NCBI GenBank assembly: GCA_050181835.1
Contig: JBFXCU010000004.1
Span: forward strand, 87,148-151,147
Origin: CAILZL01 sp050181835
GTDB taxonomy: Bacteria; Pseudomonadota; Gammaproteobacteria; Steroidobacterales; Steroidobacteraceae
Length of the DNA: 64,000 nucleotides
Direction: 5' to 3'
The notes below the pieces were generated by a model, which saw only the letters and a list, made by a program, of their open reading frames with translations, was not told where the DNA came from and ran no database searches. This document shows positions 8,170 through 16,902 of this stretch, in pieces (position 1 is the stretch's first letter; every line of letters starts with the position of its first letter). The translations under genes were made by a program, and so were the position numbers.

Positions 8170-9080
8170 TTATTGTCGATTAGCAATGCTGGATCAATAA
8201 GCGCACGATTTAGCGAAACACCAAAGTGCAAGTGTGGACCAGTAACTCGACCGGTCGCTCCGACTAATCCAAATACTTCGCCGCGTTTCACGTGTTGCCC
8301 CACCTTTACGTCAATGCGACTCAAGTGACAGTACATGGTGGCAAGTCCCAAACCGTGATCAATGAATACGGTGTTGCCGTTGAAAAAGAAATTGCCGACG
8401 TCAGTAACGACTCCATCTGCTGGGGCTTGAATTGGCGTGCCTGTGGGTGCTGGTATATCCATGCCGCTATGCGGATTACGCGCTTCGCCATTGAAAATGC
8501 GTTTGAAGCCAAACGTGGGGCTGGGCTTGCCTTTGATGGGCTGTAGTAAGTTGAAATCAGGCGTGAGGTTCTCGGTGTAACGGGAGAGAGCGGTCTCGGT
8601 GCGAGCACTTTCACTGCTAATGCGCTGCAGGTCTTCGGTATTGGGATTGACTTGGCGTTGATTGGTGAGAGTGATTTTCTCAGTGCGATATTGCTTGTCA
8701 GTCACGGTGAAAGTTAGTGGTAGTGATTGCTTGTCCAGCGTCACTTGTAGTGTTTGCGTGCCAGGTTTTGTCGCAAGCGGAATGCCTATCAGTGCCAACC
8801 ACTTTTGCTGTTGTTTAATAACCGTGACGCGATAAGCGCCATACATCACTTGCGGTGCCTGTTCACTTACCGGCAGCTCAATAATGGCAAGGCCGCCGGG
8901 TACGCGGCTTTCTTGTGAGAGGGCGTTGACGGTAGTTGCCGCGATGGATAGCAGCAAGTACACAATAATTTTAGGAAGTAGGCGTATTTCGACTCGGTTC
9001 ACCGACCAGAGCGATGTTGTCCGATCACTGTGTCTGGCCAGAGCGTTGTGCAGGTTTGCGGCTTGTTTGTTACCGTTCAT
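8166..9080 (-). CDS. M23 family metallopeptidase (LytM-like peptidoglycan hydrolase)
   Basis: This is a periplasmic endopeptidase-type protein that probably cleaves peptidoglycan cross-links. Zn ligands are intact: His204 and Asp208 in HSGMDIP, and His283/His285 in GPHLHFG. A hydrophobic signal segment (LLPKIIVYLLLSIAATTVNA) begins near residue 34, which is late for a signal peptide, so GTG at 9002 may be the true start; the ATG at 9080 overlaps the xseA stop by 11 bp. An N-terminal beta domain (residues 60-140) precedes the catalytic domain. The pairing with xseA recurs in gammaproteobacteria. Confidence 0.88.
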   Translation of the reverse strand: MNGNKQAANLHNALARHSDRTTSLWSVNRVEIRLLPKIIVYLLLSIAATTVNALSQESRVPGGLAIIELPVSEQAPQVMYGAYRVTVIKQQQKWLALIGIPLATKPGTQTLQVTLDKQSLPLTFTVTDKQYRTEKITLTNQRQVNPNTEDLQRISSESARTETALSRYTENLTPDFNLLQPIKGKPSPTFGFKRIFNGEARNPHSGMDIPAPTGTPIQAPADGVVTDVGNFFFNGNTVFIDHGLGLATMYCHLSRIDVKVGQHVKRGEVFGLVGATGRVTGPHLHFGVSLNRALIDPALLIDNN

Positions 9081-10452
9081 CTTGCTCTACCTTGGTTACC
9101 GCTGCGGTTATCTGTCCCTTGGCTAGCCGTGCGGTAATTTCATTGCCCACACTCACGCTACTCGCATCAATTACTGCTCGCCCTTGTGCATCACTCACGA
9201 TGGCATAGCCGCGAGTTAATGTTGCCAACGGACTTAGTGCATCCAGGGTTCGCACGACAACTTTTAATCTGCTGCGCAGAGTGTCGAGTTGTTCACGTAC
9301 CAAGCTCTGCATGCCTGTCTGCAGCTGTTGCAAACGATGGCGAGCACTGGCCAGTTGCATGGATGGCGAGCGCGTTTGCAGCCTTGCGATTTGTGTGCCC
9401 AAAAGGTGTTTGCGTTGTTCAAGGTCGAATTGCAAAGCACGCAACAAGCGTTGCTCCAGTTCATCCAAGCGTTGCGCCCGTTGCCGCAGATGCACGCCGG
9501 GATGTAGTTGTTGCAGTCGTCGTTGCAAGTAGAGGTGGTTTTGCTGCTGGGTGCCCAGCGTGCGCTTTAAGGCGGCCAGCAGTCGCCGTTGCAATACTGA
9601 TAGCCCCTGCAACCAGTTTTGCTGGTCGGGCACGACTAATTCGGCGGCACCCGAAGGTGTTGGTGCGCGTACGTCAGCGACGAAATCGGCAATGGTGAAG
9701 TCCACTTCGTGACCAATGCCAGTAATCAGCGGTATGTGGCAGTCGTAAATCGCCCGCGCCACCACTTCTTCGTTAAATGACCACAGATCTTCCAGTGAGC
9801 CACCACCGCGTGCCAAGATCAGCACATCACACTCCTTGTGCTTGTCGGCAAGGCGGATGGCGGCGGCTATTTGTGCAGCTGCAGTAGTTCCCTGCACTGG
9901 CACTGGATAGATCAGCACCGGCACGCTGGGGAAGCGTCGCTTGAGGATATGCAGGATGTCACGGATAGCCGCGCCGGTTGGCGAGGTGACAACGCCAATA
10001 CGGGTGGGTAGGGTAGGCAGCGCGTGCTTGTGTTCGGCAGCGAACAGGCCCGCCGCCGCCAGCTTGGCTTTGAGTTGCTCAAACTGCCGTCGCAGCGCGC
10101 CTTCACCGGCTTCTTCCATGGCCTCGGCCAGAAACTGGTAGTCGCCGCGCGGTTCATAAAGACTGACCCGACCGCGCACCAGCACCCGCATGCCGTCCTT
10201 GGGGGTGAAGTTCACCACGTAATTACGCTGGCGAAACATGGCAGATCGTAACTGAGCCGTGTCATCCTTCAGCGAAAAATACCAATGACCTGATGCGGGC
10301 CGCGACAGATTGGAGAGCTCACCCTCCAGCCATAGGCTGCCAAAGCCACGTTCCAGCAGCGCGCGTGCCTCGCGATTCAGGCGCGCAGGGGTGAATATGT
10401 CGCGATTGTCTTGGAGTGGCGGTGGGGCGTCGAAATCGAAATCCTGATTCAT
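9070..10452 (-). CDS. xseA: Exodeoxyribonuclease VII large subunit XseA
   Basis: XseA forms, with XseB, the bidirectional single-strand exonuclease VII used in mismatch repair and DNA damage processing. The 460-residue protein has an N-terminal OB fold (GSLWLEGELSNLSRPASGHWYFSLKDD split across residues 37-63), the catalytic domain with TSPTGAAIRDILHIL and LARGGGSLEDLWSFN, GIGHEVDFTIAD, and a long coiled-coil rich in Gln, Arg and Leu (residues 280-400). It is divergent from guaB, and no xseB is visible in the window. Confidence 0.97.
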   Translation of the reverse strand: MNQDFDFDAPPPLQDNRDIFTPARLNREARALLERGFGSLWLEGELSNLSRPASGHWYFSLKDDTAQLRSAMFRQRNYVVNFTPKDGMRVLVRGRVSLYEPRGDYQFLAEAMEEAGEGALRRQFEQLKAKLAAAGLFAAEHKHALPTLPTRIGVVTSPTGAAIRDILHILKRRFPSVPVLIYPVPVQGTTAAAQIAAAIRLADKHKECDVLILARGGGSLEDLWSFNEEVVARAIYDCHIPLITGIGHEVDFTIADFVADVRAPTPSGAAELVVPDQQNWLQGLSVLQRRLLAALKRTLGTQQQNHLYLQRRLQQLHPGVHLRQRAQRLDELEQRLLRALQFDLEQRKHLLGTQIARLQTRSPSMQLASARHRLQQLQTGMQSLVREQLDTLRSRLKVVVRTLDALSPLATLTRGYAIVSDAQGRAVIDASSVSVGNEITARLAKGQITAAVTKVEQDER

Positions 10453-10616
10453 GGTGGGATGATAGTCGGCGTTTGTCGGTATTTCAGTGAAAAATGCGGC
10501 CCCTCCTTCAACCTATCTCCCGCAACCGGGCGAGACGAGCAGCAAGGTGGCCAGTCATTCTTAGCCATTTCGTTCTCTCTCCCGGTTGCGACAGAGATAC
10601 AGGGGGCTTTCTGTCA

Positions 10617-10645
10617 TTTACCCGAGCAGTCGTGGCACGTACAAT
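10617..10645 (+). promoter_or_regulatory. Probable sigma-70 promoter for guaB
   Basis: In the 241-bp divergent gap between xseA and guaB, TTTACC (10617-10622) and TACAAT (10640-10645) are spaced by 17 bp. Transcription would start near 10652, leaving a leader of about 40 nt before the guaB ATG. No PurR-like operator is recognisable. Confidence 0.45.
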
Positions 10646-10693
10646 GCTCGGCCTTATTTTGAAGCCCCGTTTACATAGGGCAGGGCCACCACC

Positions 10694-12154
10694 ATGCGAA
10701 TTCTTGAGGAAGCACTGACCTTTGATGACGTGCTCTTGGTTCCCGCTTACTCCGATGTGTTGCCGCGTGAGGTAGACCTCAGTACGCAACTCACCCGCAC
10801 CATCCGCCTGAATCTGCCCATGCTGTCGGCGGCCATGGATACCGTTACCGAAGCTCGCTTGGCTATCACCATCGCCCAAGAAGGCGGTATGGGTATCATC
10901 CATAAGAACATGTCTATCGAAGCGCAGGCGCGTGAAGTCAGCCGCGTGAAAAAATACGAAAGTGGTGTGATCAAAGATCCCATTTCGGTGACGCCAGACA
11001 AAACTATTCGCGAGGTGTTGGAGCTTACCAAGGCCAAGAATATTTCCGGCGTGCCGGTGGTAGTGGATGGCAAAGCAGTGGGTATTGTGACGCATCGTGA
11101 TTTGCGCTTTGAAACGCGACTGGATGCACCGGTGTCACAGGTGATGACGCCGCAAGAGCAGTTGGTCACTGTGCGCGAGAACGCGCCCAAGGATGAAGTG
11201 CTGGCGCTGTTGCACAAGCATCGCATTGAAAAAGTTTTAGTGGTCGATGCCGATTTCAACTTGAAGGGCATGATCACCGTCAAAGATTTTCAGAAGGCCA
11301 CTGAATTTCCACGCGCCTGCAAAGACGAGCATGGCGCCTTGCGAGTAGGCGCTGCTGTTGGGCCGGGTGGTGATCTATTAGATCGCGTGGCAGCATTGCG
11401 TGATGCGCATGTTGATGTGGTAGTGATTGATACTGCACATGGTCATAGCAAGGGCGTGCTTGATGCGGTGTATCGAGTCAAGCAAAAGTGGCCGGAGCAG
11501 CAGGTAGTCGCCGGAAATATCGTCACCCCTGAAGCGGCGTTGGCATTGGTAAAGATGGGTGTAGATGGCGTCAAAGTGGGTATTGGTCCCGGCTCTATTT
11601 GCACTACCCGTATTGTGGCCGGCGTTGGCGTACCGCAAATTTCAGCTGTGGCGAATGTTGCCAAGGCATTGCAAGGCACCGGCGTGCCCTTGATAGCTGA
11701 TGGGGGTATTCGCTTTTCTGGTGACATCGCCAAGGCATTAGTTGCAGGCGCGCATTCGGTGATGATGGGTGGCATCTTTGCTGGCACCGAAGAGTCGCCG
11801 GGCGAAGTGGAGTTGTTCCAAGGCGCTTCTTACAAATCCTATCGTGGCATGGGGTCGGTAGCTGCTATGGCTCAGGGTTCAAAAGATCGCTACTTTCAAG
11901 ACGCTACCGAAGAGCTGGAAAAGCTGGTGCCGGAAGGGGTGGAAGGGCGCGTGCCCTACAAGGGTTCAGTCATTGCCATTCTGCATCAACTGGCAGGAGG
12001 CTTGCGTGCCGCTATGGGATATACCGGCAGTGCCAACATTGAAGATATGCGCACCAAGCCATCATTTGTGCGTATCACCAATGCCGGGTATCGCGAAAGC
12101 CATGTCCACGATGTGCAGATCACTAAAGAAGCACCGAATTATCGTGTGCGTTGA
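10694..12154 (+). CDS. guaB: Inosine-5'-monophosphate dehydrogenase GuaB
   Basis: GuaB oxidises IMP to XMP with NAD+, the first committed step to GMP. The 486-residue protein has the (beta/alpha)8 barrel interrupted by two CBS domains (about residues 95-205), the catalytic loop GPGSICTTRIVAG with the active-site Cys near 304, the phosphate-binding DGGIRFSGD and the flap region YRGMGS. The full length matches E. coli GuaB. It is followed by guaA after 135 bp, forming a guaBA unit interrupted by hairpins. Confidence 0.98.
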   Translation: MRILEEALTFDDVLLVPAYSDVLPREVDLSTQLTRTIRLNLPMLSAAMDTVTEARLAITIAQEGGMGIIHKNMSIEAQAREVSRVKKYESGVIKDPISVTPDKTIREVLELTKAKNISGVPVVVDGKAVGIVTHRDLRFETRLDAPVSQVMTPQEQLVTVRENAPKDEVLALLHKHRIEKVLVVDADFNLKGMITVKDFQKATEFPRACKDEHGALRVGAAVGPGGDLLDRVAALRDAHVDVVVIDTAHGHSKGVLDAVYRVKQKWPEQQVVAGNIVTPEAALALVKMGVDGVKVGIGPGSICTTRIVAGVGVPQISAVANVAKALQGTGVPLIADGGIRFSGDIAKALVAGAHSVMMGGIFAGTEESPGEVELFQGASYKSYRGMGSVAAMAQGSKDRYFQDATEELEKLVPEGVEGRVPYKGSVIAILHQLAGGLRAAMGYTGSANIEDMRTKPSFVRITNAGYRESHVHDVQITKEAPNYRVR

Positions 12155-12170
12155 GCAAGCTTTCCCTTTG

Positions 12171-12196
12171 GCCCTCTGTTAACTCTGGGAGAGGGC
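12171..12196 (+). terminator. Hairpin after guaB, possible weak terminator or attenuator
   Basis: GCCCTCT (12171-12177) pairs with AGAGGGC (12190-12196), a 7-bp stem with a 12-nt loop starting 16 bp after the guaB stop. No U-run follows, so it may only slow or process the transcript between guaB and guaA. Confidence 0.35.
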
Positions 12197-12209
12197 GTAA
12201 GTGTTGCAG

Positions 12210-12261
12210 GCTGGGTGCCGACCCAGCTTTCTGAATTCCGATGCTGGGTGCGGCACCCAGC
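12210..12261. repeat. Pair of REP-like palindromes between guaB and guaA
   Basis: Two adjacent perfect palindromes share the core GCTGGGTGC. The first pairs GCTGGGT (12210-12216) with ACCCAGC (12221-12227). The second pairs GCTGGGTGC (12243-12251) with GCACCCAGC (12253-12261). The same core occurs near the right end of the window at 63867-63893, which suggests a dispersed short repeat family and not a simple terminator. Confidence 0.6.
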
Positions 12262-12289
12262 CTGATGACCTGCTTGTTGAGTTGCTACT

Positions 12290-13879
12290 GTGCCCGTAAC
12301 TGAAAACCTCGATATCCACGCTCATAAGATTCTGATTCTGGATTTCGGTGCGCAATACACTCAGTTGATCGCCCGACGAGTACGCGAATCGGGTGTGTAC
12401 TGCGAAATTCATCCTTGGGATATGAGTGATGATGCGGTACGTACCTTCGGTGCACGTGGCGTGATTCTTTCGGGCGGCCCAGAGTCCGTTATGGATGTGG
12501 AGCCACCACGTTCGCCACAAGTCGTATTTGATCTTGGTGTTCCGGTGCTGGGTATTTGTTACGGCATGCAAACCATGGCGGTGCAGCTAGGCGGTCGGGT
12601 CAGCGCTGGCGCACATCGAGAATTCGGTTATGCGCAGGTCACACAATCTGCACCTTGTCGGTTGTTCGATGATTTGCATGACCACAGCGATGCGCAGGGT
12701 CGCGGCTTGCTGGATGTCTGGATGAGTCATGGTGATCGAGTTGAATCATTGCCGCAAGGTTTCGTGGTGGTCGGTGTTACGCCCAATGCACCGTTAGCTG
12801 CAATGGCTGATGAACAGCGTCATTTCTACGGCGTGCAGTTCCACCCCGAGGTGACGCATACCTTGCAAGGTGCGCGGATTCTCGAACGTTTCGTGCGCGA
12901 AATTTGTAGCTGTGAAGCACGGTGGGATGCGGGTCATATCATTGCCGATTCCATTCATCGTATTCGTGAGCAGGTAGGTACTGATAACGTGCTGCTAGGA
13001 TTGTCCGGCGGTGTTGACTCGTCCGTGGTCGGCGCGCTGTTGCATCGTGCTATCGGTAAGCAGCTTGTCTGTGTGTTCGTTGATCATGGCATGTTGCGCG
13101 CCAATGAGGGTGATCAGGTGATGGCCACTTTCGCTGAGCATATGGGTGTGCGAGTGATTCGCGTCAATGCTGAAGAACGCTTTCTCACGGCGCTGAAAGG
13201 CGAAGTAGATCCAGAACGTAAACGCAAGATCATTGGCCGCTTGTTTGTCGAGGTCTTTGAAGAAGAGTCGGCCAAATTATCTGGCACTCGCTGGTTAGCA
13301 CAGGGCACGATCTACCCCGATGTAATCGAGTCCGCAGGCTCCAAGACTGGGAAGGCGCATGTCATAAAGAGCCACCACAATGTCGGTGGTCTGCCGGAAA
13401 AAATGAAGCTCAAGTTGCTTGAACCGCTGCGTGAGCTGTTCAAGGATGAAGTGCGACGTATAGGCGTAGAGTTGGGGTTGCCGCGTACTATGGTGTATCG
13501 CCACCCATTTCCCGGCCCAGGGTTGTCGGTGCGGATTCTCGGCGAGGTCACCAAGCAGTATGCCGATCTGTTGCGTAAAGCCGATGCGATTTTTATCGAA
13601 GAGCTTTACAAGCATGATTTGTACGATCGTACCAGTCAGGCCTTCGCGGTATTCCTGCCAGTGCGTTCGGTTGCAGTCATGGGGGATGGTCGTCGTTATG
13701 ATTACGTGATTGCGTTGCGTGCTGTTGAGACCATTGATTTCATGACGGCACAGTGGGCGCGTTTGCCTTATGAATTTCTCGACCATGTGTCGCGGCGCAT
13801 TATCAACGAAGTTCACGGTATTTCGCGAGTCACTTACGACATCAGCAGCAAGCCACCGGCGACGATTGAGTGGGAGTAG
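12290..13879 (+). CDS. guaA: GMP synthase (glutamine-hydrolysing) GuaA
   Basis: GuaA aminates XMP to GMP using glutamine and ATP. The class I amidotransferase domain has the nucleophile Cys90 in GICYGMQ and the His/Glu pair in VQFHPEVTH. The ATP pyrophosphatase domain has the PP-loop LGLSGGVDSSV (about 232-242), and the C-terminal dimerisation domain ends in KPPATIEWE, identical to the end of E. coli GuaA. The start is GTG at 12290; no ATG lies upstream of the conserved LILDFG. Length is 529 residues. Confidence 0.97.
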   Translation: MPVTENLDIHAHKILILDFGAQYTQLIARRVRESGVYCEIHPWDMSDDAVRTFGARGVILSGGPESVMDVEPPRSPQVVFDLGVPVLGICYGMQTMAVQLGGRVSAGAHREFGYAQVTQSAPCRLFDDLHDHSDAQGRGLLDVWMSHGDRVESLPQGFVVVGVTPNAPLAAMADEQRHFYGVQFHPEVTHTLQGARILERFVREICSCEARWDAGHIIADSIHRIREQVGTDNVLLGLSGGVDSSVVGALLHRAIGKQLVCVFVDHGMLRANEGDQVMATFAEHMGVRVIRVNAEERFLTALKGEVDPERKRKIIGRLFVEVFEEESAKLSGTRWLAQGTIYPDVIESAGSKTGKAHVIKSHHNVGGLPEKMKLKLLEPLRELFKDEVRRIGVELGLPRTMVYRHPFPGPGLSVRILGEVTKQYADLLRKADAIFIEELYKHDLYDRTSQAFAVFLPVRSVAVMGDGRRYDYVIALRAVETIDFMTAQWARLPYEFLDHVSRRIINEVHGISRVTYDISSKPPATIEWE

Positions 13880-13922
13880 GGGTGGTAACTATCGCCTTTC
13901 GCACAGTGAGCTCACACTACCC

Positions 13923-14282
13923 ATGACAATCATGGTTACCATCTATCACAACCCCAATTGCGGCACCTCACGTAACGTGCTGGCCATGATTCGCGAGCGG
14001 GGCATTGAGCCAGTTGTCATTGAATACCTCAAAACGCCATGCACTCGTGAGCAGCTCGTTGAACTCATCAAGGCCAGTGGACTGTCTGTGCGTGCAGTGC
14101 TCAGGGAAAAAGGTTCTCCTTATGAAGAGCTGGGACTTGCCGATCCAAAGTGGAGTGACGAACAACTACTGGATTTCATGATGCAGTATCCGATCCTGAT
14201 CAACCGACCCTTGGTGGTAACGTCCAAAGGTGTGCGTCTTTGCAGGCCCAAGGACGTAGTGCTGGAAATTCTGCCTGAATAA
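13923..14282 (+). CDS. arsC: ArsC family glutaredoxin-type reductase (arsenate reductase-like)
   Basis: The protein matches glutaredoxin-coupled arsenate reductases. It has IYHNPNCGTSRN with the catalytic Cys near residue 13, the central EELGLADPKWSDEQLLDFM, and the anion-binding PILINRPLVVT and RLCRP. The C-terminus stops directly after LEILPE, lacking the 20-residue tail of plasmid ArsC, as in many chromosomal homologues. No arsenic pump or ArsR-type repressor adjoins it, so the substrate may differ. It sits 43 bp after guaA, and ATG 13932 is an alternative start. Confidence 0.88.
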   Translation: MTIMVTIYHNPNCGTSRNVLAMIRERGIEPVVIEYLKTPCTREQLVELIKASGLSVRAVLREKGSPYEELGLADPKWSDEQLLDFMMQYPILINRPLVVTSKGVRLCRPKDVVLEILPE

Positions 14283-14290
14283 GGTGGTGG

Positions 14291-14327
14291 CCTCGAAAAA
14301 TGCATGCGATGCAAATATTTTTCGGGG
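14291..14327 (+). repeat. Long hairpin between the arsC-like gene and tadA
   Basis: The arm 14291-14301 (CCTCGAAAAAT) pairs with 14317-14327 (ATTTTTCGGGG) over 11 bp including one G-U pair, and an inner GCAT-GCG-ATGC hairpin (14302-14312) stacks on it. It ends 13 bp before the tadA ATG, so it would lie in the leader of tadA and could affect translation. No U-run follows, arguing against a terminator. Confidence 0.5.
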
Positions 14328-14340
14328 CGATATTCGCTGT

Positions 14341-14805
14341 ATGCAGGACATAGATCATCATTTCATGTCGCGTGCTATTGAATTGGCGCGACTGGCAGAG
14401 GCGGCGGGCGAAGTGCCGGTGGGTGCGGTGCTGGTCAAAGACAACCAGATCATTGCTGAAGGTTGGAATCAGCCCATAGTAATGCATGATCCCAGTGCGC
14501 ATGCGGAGCTGTTAGCGATGCGCGCTGCTGCCAAATCACTGGGTAATTATCGTCTCACGGATACCACTTTGTATGTGACGCTTGAACCCTGTGCCATGTG
14601 TGCGGGTGCGATGGTTCATGCGCGTGTCAGACGACTGGTGTATGCAGCGACCGATCCGCGTGCTGGCGCAGCGGGTACCATCTTCAATATTGTGCAGCAT
14701 GAAGCGTTAAATCATCGGGTTGAGGTAACCAGCGGGGTGCTGGCAGATGAGTGCGCAGAAGTATTGCGCAATTTTTTCCGGATGCGGCGCGCTAACAAGC
14801 CTTAA
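14341..14805 (+). CDS. tadA: tRNA-specific adenosine deaminase TadA
   Basis: TadA deaminates A34 of tRNA-Arg(ACG) to inosine. The zinc deaminase motifs are intact: HAE with zinc ligand His54 and proton shuttle Glu56, and PCAMC with Cys84 and Cys87. The C-terminal helix ends FFRMRR as in bacterial TadA. ATG 14341 gives 154 residues. Longer forms would begin inside a stable hairpin, so this start is preferred. The gene is convergent with mltF (4-bp gap). Confidence 0.95.
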   Translation: MQDIDHHFMSRAIELARLAEAAGEVPVGAVLVKDNQIIAEGWNQPIVMHDPSAHAELLAMRAAAKSLGNYRLTDTTLYVTLEPCAMCAGAMVHARVRRLVYAATDPRAGAAGTIFNIVQHEALNHRVEVTSGVLADECAEVLRNFFRMRRANKP

Positions 14806-14809
14806 GTGA

Positions 14810-16189
14810 TTACTTGGCTGCTTCATGTTTTTCGATGGTGGCAGTCAAGCCGCCTTCGGCACCGACCCAGTTAAGCATCGACATGTACAGCTTGATACCG
14901 TCAACAAACTGTACTGGTTCCCAGCCCCGCGCATAACCACGCTTGGCTTGCGAGTACCATTTTTCCTGAGTCAATAGCGGTAGGTATTCACGTACCACAT
15001 TCCACTTGTCAGCGTCTTTACCATCTGCTTGAGCAAAAATGCGTGCGTCTTCGATATGGCCGTACCCCATGTTGTAGGAAGCCAGTGCAAACCAAGTTCG
15101 ATCTGGTTCTTTGATGCGTGAAGGAATCAACTTGCGTACATAAATGAAGTAGCGCGCGCCGCCGTGAATGCTTTGTTGCGGATCGAGTCGGTCTTCTACT
15201 CCCAAACTCCGTGCTGTGCCATCAGTGAGCATCATTAGGCCGCGTACACCGGTCGGCGAAGTGGCTTCGGGTTGCCATTTTGATTCCTGATAACCAATGG
15301 CAGCCAGCATGCGCCAGTCCATTCCCACTTCAGCAGCGGACTCCTTGAACCAATCAAGATACAGAGGCAGCTGTTCGCGAACGTCGACGATAAAGTTGCG
15401 CGTATGCAGTACCGATGAAACAGGTTTTTTTGCATAGTAGCGATTCAGTATGCCTGTCAATCTGCCATCAGCAGCAATGACGGAAAAGAATGAAGCGACG
15501 CGACTGAGTAGCGTGGTGTCATGTGTGGTAACCAGCCAGGCCAGTGATTTCCCTTGGTTAAGATCAAAGGCCACGGCAATGTCGGAATGGAAGCCGCGTC
15601 CGATGGCAAACTCATTGGAATCAGCCACGGTGTAGTCCAGATCGCGTTGCGACAAGCGGTATAGGAGTTGGTCTATTTCAGCATCCGGATTTTCCACCCA
15701 ACTGAGATCAGGTTGATTAGTGCGTAAACGTGCCAGCGTGGCCGCATGAGGGCTATCGGTGGCGATTTCAAGATGGCCAATACGACTGGCTTCCAGCAAG
15801 CTGCGCGGGCGCTTATCACCGGCCCGGTAGATCAAATGTTCCTTGACTCGTTGATAAGCTGGGCCGTAACTGGTGTCGACCGGCGCGGCCTGTTCACGAG
15901 CCAGCCCAGCTGCGGCTATATGGGCGCGTCCGGCGGCAATTTCCTGGCGTAATTCTCCGGCGTTACGCGCCGAGTAGATCGTCAGTGATACGCCCAGATC
16001 GGCCGCGAATTGCGCTGCCAGATCATATTCAGGCCCCTGCGGGCCTTCAGACCCTAGATAGTAAGTGCTGGGACTGTTGAGCGTGACCACCCGTAGTTCA
16101 CCGACGCTCAGTATCTGTTCCAGAATACCCGGCGGCTGCGAGCAGGTGCCCAGCAGCAGTGAGGCGATGATGGCAAGCGCCGCTTTCAA
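14810..16189 (-). CDS. mltF: Membrane-bound lytic murein transglycosylase F (MltF)
   Basis: MltF is an outer-membrane lipoprotein that cleaves the MurNAc-GlcNAc bond and forms 1,6-anhydro ends. A lipobox LGTC gives lipidation at Cys16. Residues 25-265 form a family 3 solute-binding domain (LRVVTLNSPSTYYLG, then EYDLAAQFAADLGV). Residues 285-440 form the SLT domain with the catalytic Glu in GYQESKWQPEATSPTG and the downstream GLMMLT and SYNMGYGH motifs. At 459 residues it is of normal size. Its position after guaA-tadA is conserved in gammaproteobacteria. Confidence 0.95.
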   Translation of the reverse strand: MKAALAIIASLLLGTCSQPPGILEQILSVGELRVVTLNSPSTYYLGSEGPQGPEYDLAAQFAADLGVSLTIYSARNAGELRQEIAAGRAHIAAAGLAREQAAPVDTSYGPAYQRVKEHLIYRAGDKRPRSLLEASRIGHLEIATDSPHAATLARLRTNQPDLSWVENPDAEIDQLLYRLSQRDLDYTVADSNEFAIGRGFHSDIAVAFDLNQGKSLAWLVTTHDTTLLSRVASFFSVIAADGRLTGILNRYYAKKPVSSVLHTRNFIVDVREQLPLYLDWFKESAAEVGMDWRMLAAIGYQESKWQPEATSPTGVRGLMMLTDGTARSLGVEDRLDPQQSIHGGARYFIYVRKLIPSRIKEPDRTWFALASYNMGYGHIEDARIFAQADGKDADKWNVVREYLPLLTQEKWYSQAKRGYARGWEPVQFVDGIKLYMSMLNWVGAEGGLTATIEKHEAAK

Positions 16190-16332
16190 ACCTCGTTAAC
16201 CCCCTGAATGAAATCGTAAAACCAGCAGCATAAACGACTAGATTTGCCACCGCAGTTGTATAGAATACCCGCCCTTGTTGGCCGACCGCCATGATCATTA
16301 TTGGGGCATTATCTAGATAATGCCAAGTTTCC

Positions 16333-16420
<88 letters not shown>

Positions 16421-16434
16421 CTTTAAATTAAAGG

Positions 16435-16461
16435 CCCGATTCGTTGCAGTCGGGTTTTTTT
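16435..16461 (+). terminator. Rho-independent terminator after tRNA-Ser
   Basis: CCCGA (16435-16439) pairs with TCGGG (16450-16454) around a 10-nt loop, followed by seven T residues (16455-16461). It lies 14 bp past the encoded CCA of tRNA-Ser and should end that transcript. Confidence 0.8.
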
Positions 16462-16651
16462 GTTTGTGGTTGAATCAGCGTGGCTGCGCTGGCGCCTCGC
16501 TGCTTAGTGACGCTTGCTCTGCAAAAACGACCGACCGGGTTAAACGGCAGCACGACGCCGTGTCGGCATTGCCAATGCCACACCTGCTACACAAACCCTA
16601 CTTCTACCTAGTCCTCATTGGTCTGAGATGTTACATCTCTGGTCGCCGCAG

Positions 16652-16902
16652 GAGGGACATTGTTTATACACCTTGAAAAGCACAAGGCTAGCCATGCGCA
16701 CTCTCATGGGTAGTGTGAGTCAATTATTAACATGGAGGCATGACCGTGTTTCTACGTACTTAAGTTCAGGCAATAAAGGAGCATGATCAACGACAGTCTG
16801 TGCGCTCTGAGCGCGCAGCGGGGCGTGGCAAGACCGGGTTCGTCGGTGTTGCGCTATTTTCTCCATCTGTGTGCTTTTCAAGGTGTATAAACAATGTCCC
16901 TC
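16652..16902. repeat. 33-bp perfect inverted repeat bracketing 185 bp upstream of the dksA-like gene
   Basis: The left arm 16652-16684 is the exact reverse complement of the right arm 16870-16902. The right arm contains the likely ribosome binding site (AAGGTG) and the first three codons of the dksA-like gene (ATG at 16894). The left arm therefore holds a mirror copy of that translation start, whose frame stops after nine codons. The enclosed 16685-16869 carries no convincing gene. One 35-codon frame (16783-16890) ends 3 bp before the ATG. Such a layout is typical of invertible promoter segments. No recombinase gene is seen nearby. The left flank (16462-16651) shows only a small palindrome (16625-16639). 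Confidence 0.85.

Noticed and set aside
10508..11095. Long open frame on the minus strand across the start of guaB
   Set aside because: It is antisense to guaB, shows no family-like motifs, and follows from the codon bias of guaB.
16464..16676. 70-codon frame after tRNA-Ser
   Set aside because: No ribosome binding site or family pattern; it runs into the left arm of the inverted repeat.
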